Counted from the stretch's first letter, positions 1 to 9,995 are shown. The stretch is 64,000 bases of DNA from Jiangella alba (GCF_900106035.1 NZ_FNUC01000004.1:2604001-2668000); one strand, 5' to 3'. Notes: generated by a model not told the origin, from the sequence alone. Program-made: numbers and translations.

Positions 1-1653
1 GCCGAGCAGGCCGAGCGCCATCGTCAGGTAGTTGGTGAACATCAGGCCGATCGCGAGGATCAGCCAGCGCCAGTCGGTGCGGTCCCACAACTCGGTGAAC
101 GACACGTCCGACAGCTGGGTGCCGACCAGGTACACCGCGACGACCGTGCCCACGCCGGTGAGCAGCGACAGCGGCCGGATGCGCTGCAGTCGCAGCGGCT
201 CGGCCGGCGCGCCGAGGCGGTCGACCAGCCGGTCGCGCAGCCGGATCAGCACCTCGCGGTGGCCCTTGACGTGCTGCCGGGTGCCCGGGGTCAGCGCGAT
301 CGGCTGCAGCAGCGGGATGGCCGCGCGCACGACGTCCGGGCCGAGCACCTCCAGCGCGGTGTCGACGACGCGCTCCGGGCCGGCGACGATGCTGGTGGCG
401 GTGAGTGCCTGCGCGAGGTCGGTGCGCATGGCGATGTCGGTGGCGGCGAGCTCGCCGCCGGACGGGCTGAGCAGCCAGATGCGGCTGCTGTCGTCGGCGA
501 TGATGGTGCGCCCGGACAGCCGCCGGTGCGCGACCTGGCCGCGGCGCAGGTCGCCGAGCTGGCGCCAGAGGTCGACCAGCATGTCGTCGGTGACGTCGTC
601 GGCGGTGAGGTCGCTCAGCGCGGTGCCGTGCACGTAGTCGTAGACCAGCGCGGCGGAGTCGCCGTCGATGCGCAGGACGGTGCGCAGCTCAGGCGTGCGG
701 GCGCCGGCCCGGGCCACGGCGAACGACTGCAGCGCGATGCGGTCGATGGCGTCGCGCAGCGTCACCGTCTGCCGGGGCAGCACCTCTTCGCGGGTGCGCA
801 GCTGGTCGACCGTCCGGGCGATGGTGCCGGCGCCCTCGTGGTTGCGGTCCAGCACGAGCACGCTGTAGCGGGCCTCGGGGGTCTCGGCGGTGAGCCGGCG
901 GTAGTCGCCGGACGGGTCCGCGCGCAGCGCCTTCAGCTGGTAGCCGGCCGCCTCGAGCGTCGCGGCGATCTTCTGACCGCTCGGCGCCAGCGACGGCTGA
1001 CCGCCGACGATGCGCACCAGCAGCCCGGCCGCGACGCCGACGCTGGTGGCGATCAGCAGGCCGCCGACCGTGGCGTCGCCCTGCAGCAGCTCGACGGCGT
1101 ACGTGCCGGCGATCGCGAACAGCGCGACCTGCCGCAGCCGCCGCACGTCCAGCTGCGACACGACGGTGACGACGGCCACCAGCAGCGCCGAGTAGGCCGG
1201 CACCGGCGTGGCCTCGGCGCCGTCGACGATCGGGACCAGGCTGTCGTGCAGTCGCTGCGGCGCCGGCCCGGTCAGCCACTCGGACACCAGCGCGGCGGCG
1301 ACCGACGCGGTGACGCCGGCCAGCAGCAGCTCGACGGTGGTGCGCACGCGGCCGCGGATCATCAGCACCGCGACCAGCACGATCGGGATGACGACGCCGG
1401 CCAGGTTCGCGGTGAAGTCGACGATGCCGACGATGCTGCCCGGCACCCGGGTGTTGAGATCGGCCAGATCCTCGGTGATCGCCGTCATCGTCCGCTCGGC
1501 GATGATCGACATCGCGACCAGGCCGGTGAGCACGCCGCTCACGATCAGCAGCGAGACGACGTCGGCCGGTCGGCGGGTGCGTGGAGGCAGCGGCGGCTCG
1601 TCGACCACGATCTCGTCGGCCGACGTGTTGTCGCTGTCTCTGGGTTCCGTCAT
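1..1653 (-). CDS. Multipass membrane protein with kinase-like cytoplasmic region and flippase-type (YbhN/MprF transmembrane) C-terminus, 3' end cut off
   Basis: The gene starts at ATG 1653 and reads off the left edge, so only about 551 N-terminal residues are visible. I see hydrophobic segments near residues 33-52, 73-99, 110-127 and 150-210. A long soluble stretch (about 220-465) follows that resembles a degenerate aminoglycoside-phosphotransferase or kinase fold, with a YDYVHG motif. Membrane segments resume at about 490. This layout matches actinobacterial lysylphosphatidylglycerol-synthase-transmembrane-domain proteins, a flippase-like family of uncertain substrate. It is divergent from the alkyltransferase-like gene, with 55 bases between the starts. 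A GATGCT hexamer six bases before the ATG may be a leaderless -10. The family call is from recollection of homologues and the substrate is unknown. Confidence 0.7.
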   Translation of the reverse strand, partial: MTEPRDSDNTSADEIVVDEPPLPPRTRRPADVVSLLIVSGVLTGLVAMSIIAERTMTAITEDLADLNTRVPGSIVGIVDFTANLAGVVIPIVLVAVLMIRGRVRTTVELLLAGVTASVAAALVSEWLTGPAPQRLHDSLVPIVDGAEATPVPAYSALLVAVVTVVSQLDVRRLRQVALFAIAGTYAVELLQGDATVGGLLIATSVGVAAGLLVRIVGGQPSLAPSGQKIAATLEAAGYQLKALRADPSGDYRRLTAETPEARYSVLVLDRNHEGAGTIARTVDQLRTREEVLPRQTVTLRDAIDRIALQSFAVARAGARTPELRTVLRIDGDSAALVYDYVHGTALSDLTADDVTDDMLVDLWRQLGDLRRGQVAHRRLSGRTIIADDSSRIWLLSPSGGELAATDIAMRTDLAQALTATSIVAGPERVVDTALEVLGPDVVRAAIPLLQPIALTPGTRQHVKGHREVLIRLRDRLVDRLGAPAEPLRLQRIRPLSLLTGVGTVVAVYLVGTQLSDVSFTELWDRTDWRWLILAIGLMFTNYLTMALGLLG

Positions 1654-1708
1654 CGAAGGAGCATCGTCGCACGCCGGGCCGCGCGCGGCGGTCAGGCACG
1701 ATGGGCGG

Positions 1709-2017
1709 ATGGACGACGAGTACGCCGAGGCCGTGCTGAGCGTGGTCGAGCGCATCCCGCCGGGCCGGGCCATGTCCTATGGTGCCATCGCCGACGTCGT
1801 GGGCGAGACCCTCGGCCGTGGCGGCCCCCGCCAGGTCGGCACCGTCATGTCGACGGTCGGCGGGACGGTGTCCTGGTGGCGGGTGGTGACGGCGGCCGGC
1901 CGGCCGCCGCGGGGGCACGAGGTCCGGGCGCTGACCGAGTTCGCCGCCGAGGGAACGCCGTTGACGCGTGACGGTGAGCGGGTCGATCTGCGGCGGGCCG
2001 CCTGGTTCCCGGACTGA
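1709..2017 (+). CDS. Alkyltransferase-like protein (ATL, MGMT fold without the acceptor cysteine)
   Basis: This 102-residue protein matches the DNA-binding domain of O6-methylguanine-DNA methyltransferase. The helix-turn-helix part is recognisable (RIPPGRAMSYGAIADVVG). The usual PCHRV active site reads SWWRVV here, so the alkyl-accepting cysteine is replaced by tryptophan. That is the hallmark of ATL proteins, which bind O6-alkylguanine and flag it for nucleotide excision repair instead of removing the alkyl group. I chose ATG 1709 because it gives the normal ATL length and sits six bases after a CACGAT -10-like hexamer. A mycobacterial ATL-type gene also lies near adnAB as I recall, which supports the assignment. 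Confidence 0.88.
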   Translation: MDDEYAEAVLSVVERIPPGRAMSYGAIADVVGETLGRGGPRQVGTVMSTVGGTVSWWRVVTAAGRPPRGHEVRALTEFAAEGTPLTRDGERVDLRRAAWFPD

Positions 2018-2066
2018 TGGTTGGCGCTTTGCTGGTGCCAGAGCGCCAGTGAACCGCCAGCCATCA
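2017..2066. repeat. Nested palindrome between the ATL gene and adnA
   Basis: Outer arms GATGGTTGGCG (2016-2026) and CGCCAGCCATC (2056-2066) are complementary except for one position. An inner pair, TGGCGCT and AGCGCCA, encloses a CTGG-TG-CCAG mini-palindrome. The structure begins at the ATL stop codon, so it could terminate ATL transcription. There is no T tract, and it may instead be a palindromic repeat unit. Confidence 0.55.
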
Positions 2067-2156
2067 CCGGATGAGCGGCGCGGGGGCGCGACCCTGTCGG
2101 ACCCACGTGGTGGGATGGGACCTGTCGTCGGGGAGCAGGGGAAGGAGCGGCAGTCG

Positions 2157-5100
2157 GTGAGGCGTCCCGCAGCCGTGCGTCTGGTGCGCACCGTCCGGCC
2201 CGCCGCGCCGCCGGTCCGCCTCGACGACACCCAGAAGGCCGCCGTCGAGCATCGGGGCGGGCCGTTGCTGCTGCTGGCCGGTCCCGGCACCGGCAAGACC
2301 ACCACGCTGGTCGAGGCGGTGGCGCACCGGGTCGAGCACGACGGCGTCGACCCCGGCCGGGTGCTGGTGCTGACGTTCAGCCGCCGGGCCGCCGGTGAGC
2401 TGCGCGAACGTATCGCCAGGCGGCTCGGCCGTACCATCCGCGAGCCGCTGGCCCGCACCTTCCACTCCTACGCGTTCGGGCTGCTGCGCCGCGAGGCGGT
2501 CGCGCAGGGCGAGCCGTCGCCGCGGCTGCTGGGCGGGGCCGAGCAGGACGTCCTCATCCGCGAGCTGCTGCGCGGCGACGTCGAGCAGCTGGGCACCGGC
2601 TACTGGCCCGACCATCTGCGTCCGGCGCTGCTGACCCGCGGGTTCGCCGCCGAGTTGCGCGACTTCCTCATGCGGGCGGTCGAGCGCGGCCTCGGGCCCG
2701 ACGAGCTGGCCGCGCTGGGCGGCGCGCACCGGCGCGACGACTGGCTGGCCGCCGCCCGGTTCGCCCGGCAGTACGCCGGCGTCACGGCGTTTCGCTACCC
2801 GCCCACGTTCGACCAGGCCGAGCTGGTGCGGGCCGGCGCCGGGCTGCTGCGCGACGACCCCGAACTGCTGGCCCGCGAGCGGCAGGCGCGCGCGTTCGTC
2901 GTCGTCGACGAGTACCAGGACAGCGACCCGGCGCAGGAAGAGCTGCTGCGGCTGCTGGCCGGCGGCGGCCGCGAGCTGCTCGTCGTCGGCGACCCCGACC
3001 AGTCCATCTACGGCTTCCGCGGCGCCGAGCCCGAGGCCATCCGCCGCTTCGCCGACCGCTTCGCGGCCGCCGACGGCTCGCCCGGCCAGGTGCTCGCGCT
3101 CGCGGCGTCCCGGCGCTGCGGGCCGCGGCTGCTGGCGGCGTCGCGACGGGTCGCGGCGCGGCTGGGCGGGCTGAGCCGGCACCGCGAGCTGCACGCGGCC
3201 GGGCCGGGCGACCACGGCGCCGATCGCGCGTCCGTCCACCTGCTCGCCAGCGCCAGCCAGGAGGCCGCGTTCGTGGCCGGCCGGCTGCGGGCGGCGCACC
3301 TGCTCGACGACGTCCCGTGGGACCGCATGGCGGTGCTGGTGCGCAGCGCGTCCGCCATCCCGGTGCTGCGCCGCGCGCTGGCCGGCGCCGGGGTGCCGGT
3401 CAGCGTGCGCATCGAGGACGTCCCGCTGGCCGACCAAGCGCCGGTCCGGGCGCTGCTCACGGTGCTCGAACTGGTCACCGGGCTGCGCGAGCTCGACGTC
3501 GAGACCGCGCTCGACCTCATCACCGGCCCGCTGGGCGGTGCCGACGCGCTGGCCGTGCGGCGGCTGCGGCAGGAGCTGCGCGCGCACGAGTTGACGGCCG
3601 GCGGCGGCCGCGCCTCCGGCGAACTGCTGGTCGAGGCGCTGACCACCCCCGACGAGCTGCGGTTCCTCGACGACCACGCGGTCGCGCCGGCCACCCGGGT
3701 CGCCGGGCTCATCACCGCTGCCCGCGAGGCCGCCGAGGCCGACGGCGCCACCGCCGAGGACGTGCTGTGGGCGGTGTGGACGCGGTCCGGGCTGGAGGCC
3801 CGCTGGACCCGCGCCGCGCTGTCGCGGGGCCGCGCCGCGCCGGCCGCCGACGCCGACCTCGACGCCGTCGTCGCGCTGTTCGACGCGGTCGCGACGTTCG
3901 TCGACCGCATGCCGGGCGCCCGGCCCGAGGGGTTCGCCGAGCACCTGCGCGACCAGCAGCTGCCGGCCGACACCTACCGCCCCGGCGGCCCGGCCACGGC
4001 CAGCGTCAGCATCATGACGGCGCACGCCGCCAAGGGCCTCGAATGGGACGTCGTGGTGGTGGCCGGCGTGCAGGAGGGGGTCTGGCCCGACGTCCGCGAG
4101 CGCGGCAGCCTGCTGGGCACCGAGTCGCTGGTCGACCTCGTCGCTCACCGCGACGACTCCGCCGTCACCCGGGCCAGCGCCCGGCTGGCCGAGGAGCGCC
4201 GGCTGTTCTACGTCGCCGTCACGCGGGCCCGGCAGCGCCTCTACGTCACCGCGGTCTCGAACGAAGAGTCGCAGCCGTCGCGGTTCCTCGACGACATCGA
4301 CCCACTGCCCGCCGACGGCGCCGTCGAGCGGCTGGTGCAGGCACCGGGGCGCGGCCTCGACCTCCCCGCCGTCGTCGCCGAGCTGCGCGGGGTCGTGTGC
4401 GACCCCGCCGAGCCGGTCGAGCGCCGCCACGGCGCCGCGCACCAGCTGGCCCGGCTGGCCGCCGCCGGGGTGGCGCAGGCCGACCCCGACGAGTGGTACG
4501 GCCTGCGGCCGGTGTCGGTCACCGACCCGCTCGGGCATCCCGACCGCCCGGTGCGGGTGTCGCCGTCGAAGGTCGAGGAGTTCAACCGGTGCGAGCTGCG
4601 CTGGCTGCTCAAGGCGTGCGGCGCCACCGACTCCGACCTCCGCCGCGCCGGCATCGGCTCGCTGCTGCACGACCTCGCCGAGCTGGCCGCCGTCGAGAGC
4701 TGGTCCGACGACAAGCTGCTCACCGAGCTCGACAACGCCTGGCCGGGCATCGACGCCGGTGAGGGCTGGGTGGCCGCGCGCGAGTACGGCCGCGTCCGCG
4801 ACATGGTGCAGCGGCTGGGCCGCTGGCTGCGCGACAACCCACGCGGCATGGTCGGCGCCGAGCTCGACTTCGACGTCGAGATCGGCGACGCCCGGCTGGT
4901 CGGCCGGGTCGACCGCCTCGACGCCGACACCGACGGCCGGCTGATCGTCGTCGACTACAAGACCGGCGTGTCCGCGCCCACCACGGCCGAGGTGGCCGAG
5001 CACGCCCAGCTGGCCGCGTACCAGCTGGCCATCCTGCACGGTGGCTTCGACGCCCACACCGACGGCGAGCGGCGCAGCGGGGGAGCGAGCCTGGTCCAGC

Positions 5101-5312
5101 TCGGCAAGGACGCCAAGGGGCACGCGAAAGAGCAGCTGCAGGGCGCGCTGCCCGACGACGGCGAGCCGACGTGGGCGCACGAGCTCATGCGCCACACCGC
5201 CGAGGGCATGCGCCAGCCGTCGTTCCGGGCCGAGAAGGGCGGCTGGTGCGGGTTCTGCCCGGCCCGGCCGTCCTGCCCGGTGTGGCCCGAGGGCGAGCAG
5301 GTGACGCCGTGA
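2157..5312 (+). CDS. adnA: AdnA-type ATP-dependent DNA helicase-nuclease subunit
   Basis: AdnA pairs with AdnB in the actinobacterial recombination motor-nuclease that resects double-strand breaks, a counterpart of RecBCD and AddAB. The 1,051-residue chain has an N-terminal UvrD/Rep motor with Walker A GPGTGKT at about 42-48, the Walker B box VVDEYQDSDPAQ at about 247, and late motifs (HAAKGLEWD, VAVTRARQRL). A C-terminal RecB-like nuclease follows, with VDRLD and VVDYKTG at about 915-935. One cysteine in FNRCEL (about 810) and the triplet CGFCPARPSC near the end fit the Fe-S cluster seen in AddB-type nucleases. I chose GTG 2157 because AAGGAG lies nine bases upstream; ATG 2115 is an alternative. 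The stop overlaps the adnB start. Confidence 0.9.
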   Translation: MRRPAAVRLVRTVRPAAPPVRLDDTQKAAVEHRGGPLLLLAGPGTGKTTTLVEAVAHRVEHDGVDPGRVLVLTFSRRAAGELRERIARRLGRTIREPLARTFHSYAFGLLRREAVAQGEPSPRLLGGAEQDVLIRELLRGDVEQLGTGYWPDHLRPALLTRGFAAELRDFLMRAVERGLGPDELAALGGAHRRDDWLAAARFARQYAGVTAFRYPPTFDQAELVRAGAGLLRDDPELLARERQARAFVVVDEYQDSDPAQEELLRLLAGGGRELLVVGDPDQSIYGFRGAEPEAIRRFADRFAAADGSPGQVLALAASRRCGPRLLAASRRVAARLGGLSRHRELHAAGPGDHGADRASVHLLASASQEAAFVAGRLRAAHLLDDVPWDRMAVLVRSASAIPVLRRALAGAGVPVSVRIEDVPLADQAPVRALLTVLELVTGLRELDVETALDLITGPLGGADALAVRRLRQELRAHELTAGGGRASGELLVEALTTPDELRFLDDHAVAPATRVAGLITAAREAAEADGATAEDVLWAVWTRSGLEARWTRAALSRGRAAPAADADLDAVVALFDAVATFVDRMPGARPEGFAEHLRDQQLPADTYRPGGPATASVSIMTAHAAKGLEWDVVVVAGVQEGVWPDVRERGSLLGTESLVDLVAHRDDSAVTRASARLAEERRLFYVAVTRARQRLYVTAVSNEESQPSRFLDDIDPLPADGAVERLVQAPGRGLDLPAVVAELRGVVCDPAEPVERRHGAAHQLARLAAAGVAQADPDEWYGLRPVSVTDPLGHPDRPVRVSPSKVEEFNRCELRWLLKACGATDSDLRRAGIGSLLHDLAELAAVESWSDDKLLTELDNAWPGIDAGEGWVAAREYGRVRDMVQRLGRWLRDNPRGMVGAELDFDVEIGDARLVGRVDRLDADTDGRLIVVDYKTGVSAPTTAEVAEHAQLAAYQLAILHGGFDAHTDGERRSGGASLVQLGKDAKGHAKEQLQGALPDDGEPTWAHELMRHTAEGMRQPSFRAEKGGWCGFCPARPSCPVWPEGEQVTP

Positions 5313-8300
5313 CCACACACGTCACAGCCGGGGTGGCCATCTCGCCGGCCGATCTCGCCCGCCGTCTCGGCCAGCCCGACCCCACCCCCGAGCAGGCCGC
5401 GGCCATCGCCGCGCCGCTCGCGCCGGGCGTCGTCGTCGCAGGGGCCGGGTCCGGCAAGACCGAGACCATGGCCGCCCGGGTGGTGTGGCTGGTGGCATCC
5501 GGCCTGGTGCGGCCCGAGGACGTGCTCGGCCTGACGTTCACCCGCAAGGCCGCGCGCGAGCTGGCCGCCCGCATCCGCCGCCGGCTGTCCCAGCTGGCCG
5601 CCCGCGGGCTGGTCCCGCCCGACGTCCTCGACGGCGAGCCGACGGTGCTCACCTACGACGCCTACGCCGGGCGCATCGTGGCCGAGCACGCGCTGCGGCT
5701 GGGACGCGAGCCCGGCGCGCGGCTCATCACCGAGGCCGTGGCCTGGCAGTACTCCCAGCGGGTCGTGTCGTCCTACGACGGCGACATGGAGGCCGTCGGC
5801 TACGCGCCGTCCACCGTCGTGCAGAAGGTGCTCGACCTCCACTCCGAGCTGGCCGGGCACCTCGTCACGCCCTCGCGGGTCGAGGAGTACACCCGGCAGT
5901 TGCGGGCGGGCATCGAGGCGCTGCCCAAGGCGAAGGGCCAGCGCACCAAGGACCTCCTCTACGCCGACGTCGCGAAGGGCCTGGCCGTGCAGGACGCCCG
6001 GGTGGCGTTGCTGCCCGTCGTCGCGGAGTTCCGGGCCCGCAAGCAGTCCGACGAAGTGCTCGACTTCGCCGACCAGGCCGAGCTGGCCGCCACCCTCGCC
6101 GAGCGGTTCCCCGAGGTCGGCGAGGCCGAGCGGGCCACCTTCGGCGTCGTGCTGCTCGACGAGTACCAGGACACCAGCCACGCCCAGCTGGTGCTGCTGC
6201 GGTCGCTGTTCGGCGGTGGCCACCCGGTCACCGCGGTCGGCGACCCGTGCCAGTCCATCTACGGCTGGCGCGGCGCCAGCGCCGGCACGCTGACGTCGTT
6301 CCGGCGCGAGTTCCGTTCCGCCGACGACCTCGCCCGGCTCGACTCCCTGACCACCAGCTTCCGCAACGGCGCCGAGATCCTGCAGGTCGCGAACCGGTTG
6401 TCGCAGCCGCTGCGGGCCCAGGGCCTCGACGTCCCCGAGCTCACCGCGTTCCCCGGGCTGCCGCCGTCCACCGTCGTCGCGTCGCTGCACCTCACCGCCG
6501 ACGACGAAGCCGCCGATGTCGCGCGCCGGGCGCGGGCGTTCTGGGACGCCTCCGACGACGGCCGCACGGTCGCCGTGCTGGTGCGCAACCGCGGCCAGAT
6601 CCCGCGGCTCGAGTCCGCGCTGCGCGCCGTCGACCTCCCGGTCGAGGTCGTCGGCGTCGGCGGGCTGCTGGCGACGGCCGAGGTCGGCGACGTCGTGGCC
6701 ACGCTGCGGGTGGTCAACGACCCGTCCCGCGGCGACGCCCTCATGCGGCTGCTCACCGGCTCGCGCTGGCGCATCGGGCCGCGCGACCTCGACGCGCTGG
6801 CCCGCTGGGCGCGGCGGCTGGGCCGGCCCGACGGCGACACCGGCGGCGCGCGCCGTCCCACCATGCGCGAGGCCGCCGCCGAAGGCATCGCGCTCGACGA
6901 GGTCGACGAACTCAGCATCGTCGACGCGCTCGACGCGCTGCCGCAGGGCGGCGACTGGTTCTCACCCGACGGCGACCTCCGGCTGAGGGCGCTCTCGGCC
7001 GAGCTGCGCGAGCTGCGCACCCGCACCGGCCAGTCGCTCACCGAGTTGGTGCACGACGTCCAGCGCACGCTCGGTCTCGACGTCGAGCTGGCCGCGCGTC
7101 GCGGCCCGGGCGGCCGGGCCAACCTCGACCGCTTCCTCGACGTCGCGGCCGAGTTCGAGTCGCACGGCGACGCGCCCACCCTGTCGGCCTTCCTCGCCTA
7201 CCTCGACGCCGCCGAGACCGCCGAGCGCGGCCTGGCCCCGGGCGAGGTCGAGGTGTCCGGCGACCGCGTCCAGGTGCTCACGGTGCACGGCGCCAAGGGG
7301 CTCGAGTGGGACGCCGTCTTCGTCACCGGGCTGGTCGACAAGGTGTTCCCGTCCGGCGGCGAGCGGCAGCGGGCCTGGCTGGGCGACCCCGGCGAGCTGC
7401 CGTACGCGCTGCGCGGCGACGCCGGGTCGCTGCCGCCGCTCGACCTCTCCGGCGCGGCCGACCAGGTCGGCGTGCGCGACGCCGTCGACGCGTTCTACGG
7501 CGACGCCGCCGCGGCGGCCCGGCTCGAGGAGCGCCGGCTGGCCTACGTCGCGGTCACCCGGGCGCGGCGGCTGCTGGTCTGCTCGGGCTACTGCTGGGAC
7601 GACGCCGTCCGGCCGCGCGAGCTGTCGATGTTCCTGCACGAGATCAAGGTGGCCTGCGACGACGGCGCCGGCGAGGTCGGCGTCTGGGCCACGCCGCCCG
7701 AGGCCGACGACACCAACCCGTTGTCCCAGCAGGTGCGCGAGCTGCGCTGGCCGTACGACCCGCTCGGCCAGCGGCGGGCCCTGCTCGAGGACGGCGCCGG
7801 GCTGGTCCGGGCCGCGCAGGGCGCCGTCGACGGCGTGCTGTTCGACCTCGCCCAGCCGGTCACCGAGTGGGACGCCGAGGTCGAGCGGCTGCTGGCCGAG
7901 CGCGAACGGCACTCCTCGCTGCGTCCCATCGACGTCGCGCTGCCCGAGCACCTGTCGGTGTCGCAGCTGGTGGCGCTGCGCGAGAGCCCCGAGCGGCTGG
8001 CCCGGGCGCTGCGCCGCCCGGTGCCGCGCCCGCCGGCGCCGCTGGCCCGCCGGGGCACGCTGTTCCACGCCTGGCTCGAGTCGCGGTGGGGGGCGCCGCG
8101 ACTCGTCGACGTCGACGAACTGCCCGGCTTCGCCGACGACGGCGCCGCGCCCGACCGCGAACTGGCGTCGCTGCAAGAGGCGTTCCTGGCCAGCGCGTGG
8201 GCCGGGCGCACGCCGGTCGAGGTCGAGGCGCCGTTCGAGCTGCTGGTCGCCGGCGTGCTGCTGCGCGGCCGGGTCGACGCCGTCTTCAGCACCGACGACG

Positions 8301-8542
8301 GCGGCATCGACGTCGTCGACTGGAAGACCGGCCGGCCGCCGGCCACCGACGAAGAGGCCGCCACACGCACCGTCCAGCTGGCCGCGTACCGGCTGGCCTT
8401 CGCCCGGCTCTACGACCTCCCGCTCGACCACGTGGGCGCCGCGTTCCACCACGTGCGCCAGGACACCACGGTCCGGCCGGCCGACGTGATGGACGAGGCA
8501 GAGCTGACGGCGCTGGTCACGGCCGTTCCGGTGGCCGAGTAG
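5309..8542 (+). CDS. adnB: AdnB-type ATP-dependent DNA helicase-nuclease subunit
   Basis: This is the second subunit of the AdnAB break-resection machine, 1,077 residues. In order it has a Q-motif-like QPDPTPEQAAAI, Walker A AGAGSGKT at about 45, LLDEYQDTSHAQ at about 284, a HGAKGLEWD motif, VAVTRARRLL, and a C-terminal nuclease with GRVDAVFS and VVDWKTG at about 990-1003. Both motor and nuclease signatures look intact. GTG 5309 is the start: it overlaps the adnA stop in a GTGA, giving translational coupling and equal expression. Another in-frame GTG lies at 5333. A strong hairpin follows at 8571. The AdnB label rests on order and length relative to mycobacteria. Confidence 0.9.
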   Translation: MTTHVTAGVAISPADLARRLGQPDPTPEQAAAIAAPLAPGVVVAGAGSGKTETMAARVVWLVASGLVRPEDVLGLTFTRKAARELAARIRRRLSQLAARGLVPPDVLDGEPTVLTYDAYAGRIVAEHALRLGREPGARLITEAVAWQYSQRVVSSYDGDMEAVGYAPSTVVQKVLDLHSELAGHLVTPSRVEEYTRQLRAGIEALPKAKGQRTKDLLYADVAKGLAVQDARVALLPVVAEFRARKQSDEVLDFADQAELAATLAERFPEVGEAERATFGVVLLDEYQDTSHAQLVLLRSLFGGGHPVTAVGDPCQSIYGWRGASAGTLTSFRREFRSADDLARLDSLTTSFRNGAEILQVANRLSQPLRAQGLDVPELTAFPGLPPSTVVASLHLTADDEAADVARRARAFWDASDDGRTVAVLVRNRGQIPRLESALRAVDLPVEVVGVGGLLATAEVGDVVATLRVVNDPSRGDALMRLLTGSRWRIGPRDLDALARWARRLGRPDGDTGGARRPTMREAAAEGIALDEVDELSIVDALDALPQGGDWFSPDGDLRLRALSAELRELRTRTGQSLTELVHDVQRTLGLDVELAARRGPGGRANLDRFLDVAAEFESHGDAPTLSAFLAYLDAAETAERGLAPGEVEVSGDRVQVLTVHGAKGLEWDAVFVTGLVDKVFPSGGERQRAWLGDPGELPYALRGDAGSLPPLDLSGAADQVGVRDAVDAFYGDAAAAARLEERRLAYVAVTRARRLLVCSGYCWDDAVRPRELSMFLHEIKVACDDGAGEVGVWATPPEADDTNPLSQQVRELRWPYDPLGQRRALLEDGAGLVRAAQGAVDGVLFDLAQPVTEWDAEVERLLAERERHSSLRPIDVALPEHLSVSQLVALRESPERLARALRRPVPRPPAPLARRGTLFHAWLESRWGAPRLVDVDELPGFADDGAAPDRELASLQEAFLASAWAGRTPVEVEAPFELLVAGVLLRGRVDAVFSTDDGGIDVVDWKTGRPPATDEEAATRTVQLAAYRLAFARLYDLPLDHVGAAFHHVRQDTTVRPADVMDEAELTALVTAVPVAE

Positions 8543-8570
8543 GGGAGACACCCCTGGACCTCACGATGAC

Positions 8571-8608
8571 CGCCGGACCGCGCCGCCCTGCCGGGCGCCG
8601 GTCCGGCG
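8571..8608 (+). terminator. Hairpin terminator after adnB
   Basis: CGCCGGACCG (8571-8580) pairs perfectly with CGGTCCGGCG (8599-8608), and the GCGCC/GGCGC bases inside extend the stem. It lies 29 bases after the adnB stop. There is no T tract, as with several other hairpins here. Confidence 0.7.
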
Positions 8609-8931
8609 ACCATCGCGCTCCCGCTGCTCCGTCCCCGTCGAGCCGATGCGAGAGGCGCGTCCCCAAGCCGCGGCGCGAGAGGCGCGACCACGGGACCTAT
8701 GCCCACCACTGTGGAGAATTGGGGGACAATCGGCCAGGTCACGCGGCGAAGTGTGACGATCACTGCGATTCTGTGACGACCCTCGCAACGGGCGCCGTGG
8801 GCCGGCGGATCGCTGGCCGAAGTGCGCATCATACCTGTTCGCGGCGTGTTTGGCAGTAGAAATGACTCATTGTCTCGGTCTCGGAGATAGCTCTTGATCG
8901 GCACAGCGTGCCGGGGCGAGACTCCTGTCTC
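8609..8931. other. Non-coding stretch upstream of the tandem Nudix gene
   Basis: With the terminator, 389 bases lie between adnB and the Nudix start. The last 120 bases are clearly less GC-rich than the surroundings (ATCATACCTG, GTAGAAATGACTCATTG), as expected of a promoter region. I could not fix a -35/-10 pair with confidence. No reading frame here looks like a gene. Confidence 0.5.
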
Positions 8932-9861
8932 GTGACCCCCGCGCTGAAACCGCTGCGCCGCATCGCCGCGTACGCCGTCTGCCTCGACGCGTCCAAGCGC
9001 GTGCTGCTGATCCGCGAGTCCGTGCGGTCGGGCACTCCGGGCGTGTGGACGCTGCCGGGCGGCAGCGTGCTGCACGGCGAGCACCCGCGCGACGCCGTCG
9101 TCCGTGAGGCGGCCGCGGAGTCCGGGCTGCTGCTGCGCGCCGTCACACCCATCGACGTCCTCGCCGACACCCGAGCGCGCCCGCACCGCGAGGTCACCCT
9201 GCACACCGACCGCATCCTGTTCGAGGCCGAGGTCATCAGCGGCGAGCCCGAGCCGCTCTCGCCCATGGTCGACGACGTCCGCTGGGTCAGCCTCGACGAA
9301 GCCGCCACACTGCAGCTGCGCCCGTTCGTCGCGCAGGTGCTCAAGCTGCCGCTCTCGACGGTCGACCTCCCGCCCGAGCGGATGCCCGAACTGCCCGGCT
9401 TCCACATCCAGCAGGCGCCCGACGGCCGGCACACCGTGCAGCGGTTCGCGGCGTACGGCCTGGTCCGCGACCCGCACGGGCGGGTCCTGCTCACCCAGGT
9501 CGCCGACGGCTACCCCGACGCCGGCTGCTGGCACCTGCCCGGCGGCGGCACCGACTTCGGCGAGCAGCCGGCTCAGGCGCTGCTGCGTGAGCTGCACGAG
9601 GAGACCGGCCAGGTCGGCCGCATCCGCCGGCTGCTGGGCGTCGCCAGCCACCGCGAGCCCGAGCAGGTCGGTCCCGAGGGCTTCGCCATCGACTGGCACG
9701 GCGTGCGCCCCTACTACGACGTCGTCGTCGACGAGCCGGCCACCCTCGTCCTGGCCGACGTCGGCGGCTCCACCGTCGGCGCCCGCTGGTTCGCCCCCGC
9801 CGACGTCGCCACGCTCGCGCTGACCGCCGTCACCACCGAGGCCCTGCACGCCATCGCCTGA
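8932..9861 (+). CDS. Protein with two tandem Nudix hydrolase domains
   Basis: The chain of about 309 residues carries two Nudix domains. The first box reads GSVLHGE, seven residues, then REAAAESGL, so the first glutamate of the usual REUXEEXGU metal site is alanine. The second, from GTDFGEQ to [10 protein letters not shown], is canonical. The N-terminal domain may therefore be weak or inactive and the C-terminal one active. Nudix enzymes cleave nucleoside diphosphates linked to another group; the substrate cannot be read here. GTG 8932 starts eight codons after another possible GTG at 8908, and I preferred it for starting just before the first domain. A DNA-repair neighbourhood suggests pool sanitation, which is inference. 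Confidence 0.82.
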   Translation: MTPALKPLRRIAAYAVCLDASKRVLLIRESVRSGTPGVWTLPGGSVLHGEHPRDAVVREAAAESGLLLRAVTPIDVLADTRARPHREVTLHTDRILFEAEVISGEPEPLSPMVDDVRWVSLDEAATLQLRPFVAQVLKLPLSTVDLPPERMPELPGFHIQQAPDGRHTVQRFAAYGLVRDPHGRVLLTQVADGYPDAGCWHLPGGGTDFGEQPAQALLRELHEETGQVGRIRRLLGVASHREPEQVGPEGFAIDWHGVRPYYDVVVDEPATLVLADVGGSTVGARWFAPADVATLALTAVTTEALHAIA

Positions 9862-9867
9862 CCCGCA

Positions 9868-9933
9868 GCGAGCCGCCCGAAGAGGGGCCGGTAGATGCGC
9901 GCCCGGACCGCGAGCGACCCGAGGAGGGGGCGG
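9868..9933. repeat. Two imperfect 24-base direct repeats
   Basis: Bases 9868-9891 and 9910-9933 match at 20 of 24 positions (GCGAGC, CCCGA, GAGGGG are shared). They fill most of the gap between the converging Nudix and DUF222 genes. They do not form a clear hairpin and no function is evident. Confidence 0.4.
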
Positions 9934-9995
9934 CGGGTGCGGAGCCGGCGCAGCACCCACCGCCCGCTCCGCCCCACAGCGGAGGCCGGCGCGCG

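Noticed and set aside
259..1971. Long plus-strand frame opposite the flippase-like gene
   Set aside because: Composition is Arg/Gly/Ala/Asp-rich with no domains; the minus strand gives a coherent membrane protein. It is a high-GC shadow frame.
2064..5318. Long minus-strand frame opposite adnA
   Set aside because: A 1,084-residue run of Gln/Val/Gly/Arg with no domain, antisense to a clear helicase-nuclease. Shadow frame.
5485..8859. Long plus-strand frame overlapping adnB in another phase
   Set aside because: It is an Arg/Ala-rich frame-shifted reading of adnB with no motifs of its own.
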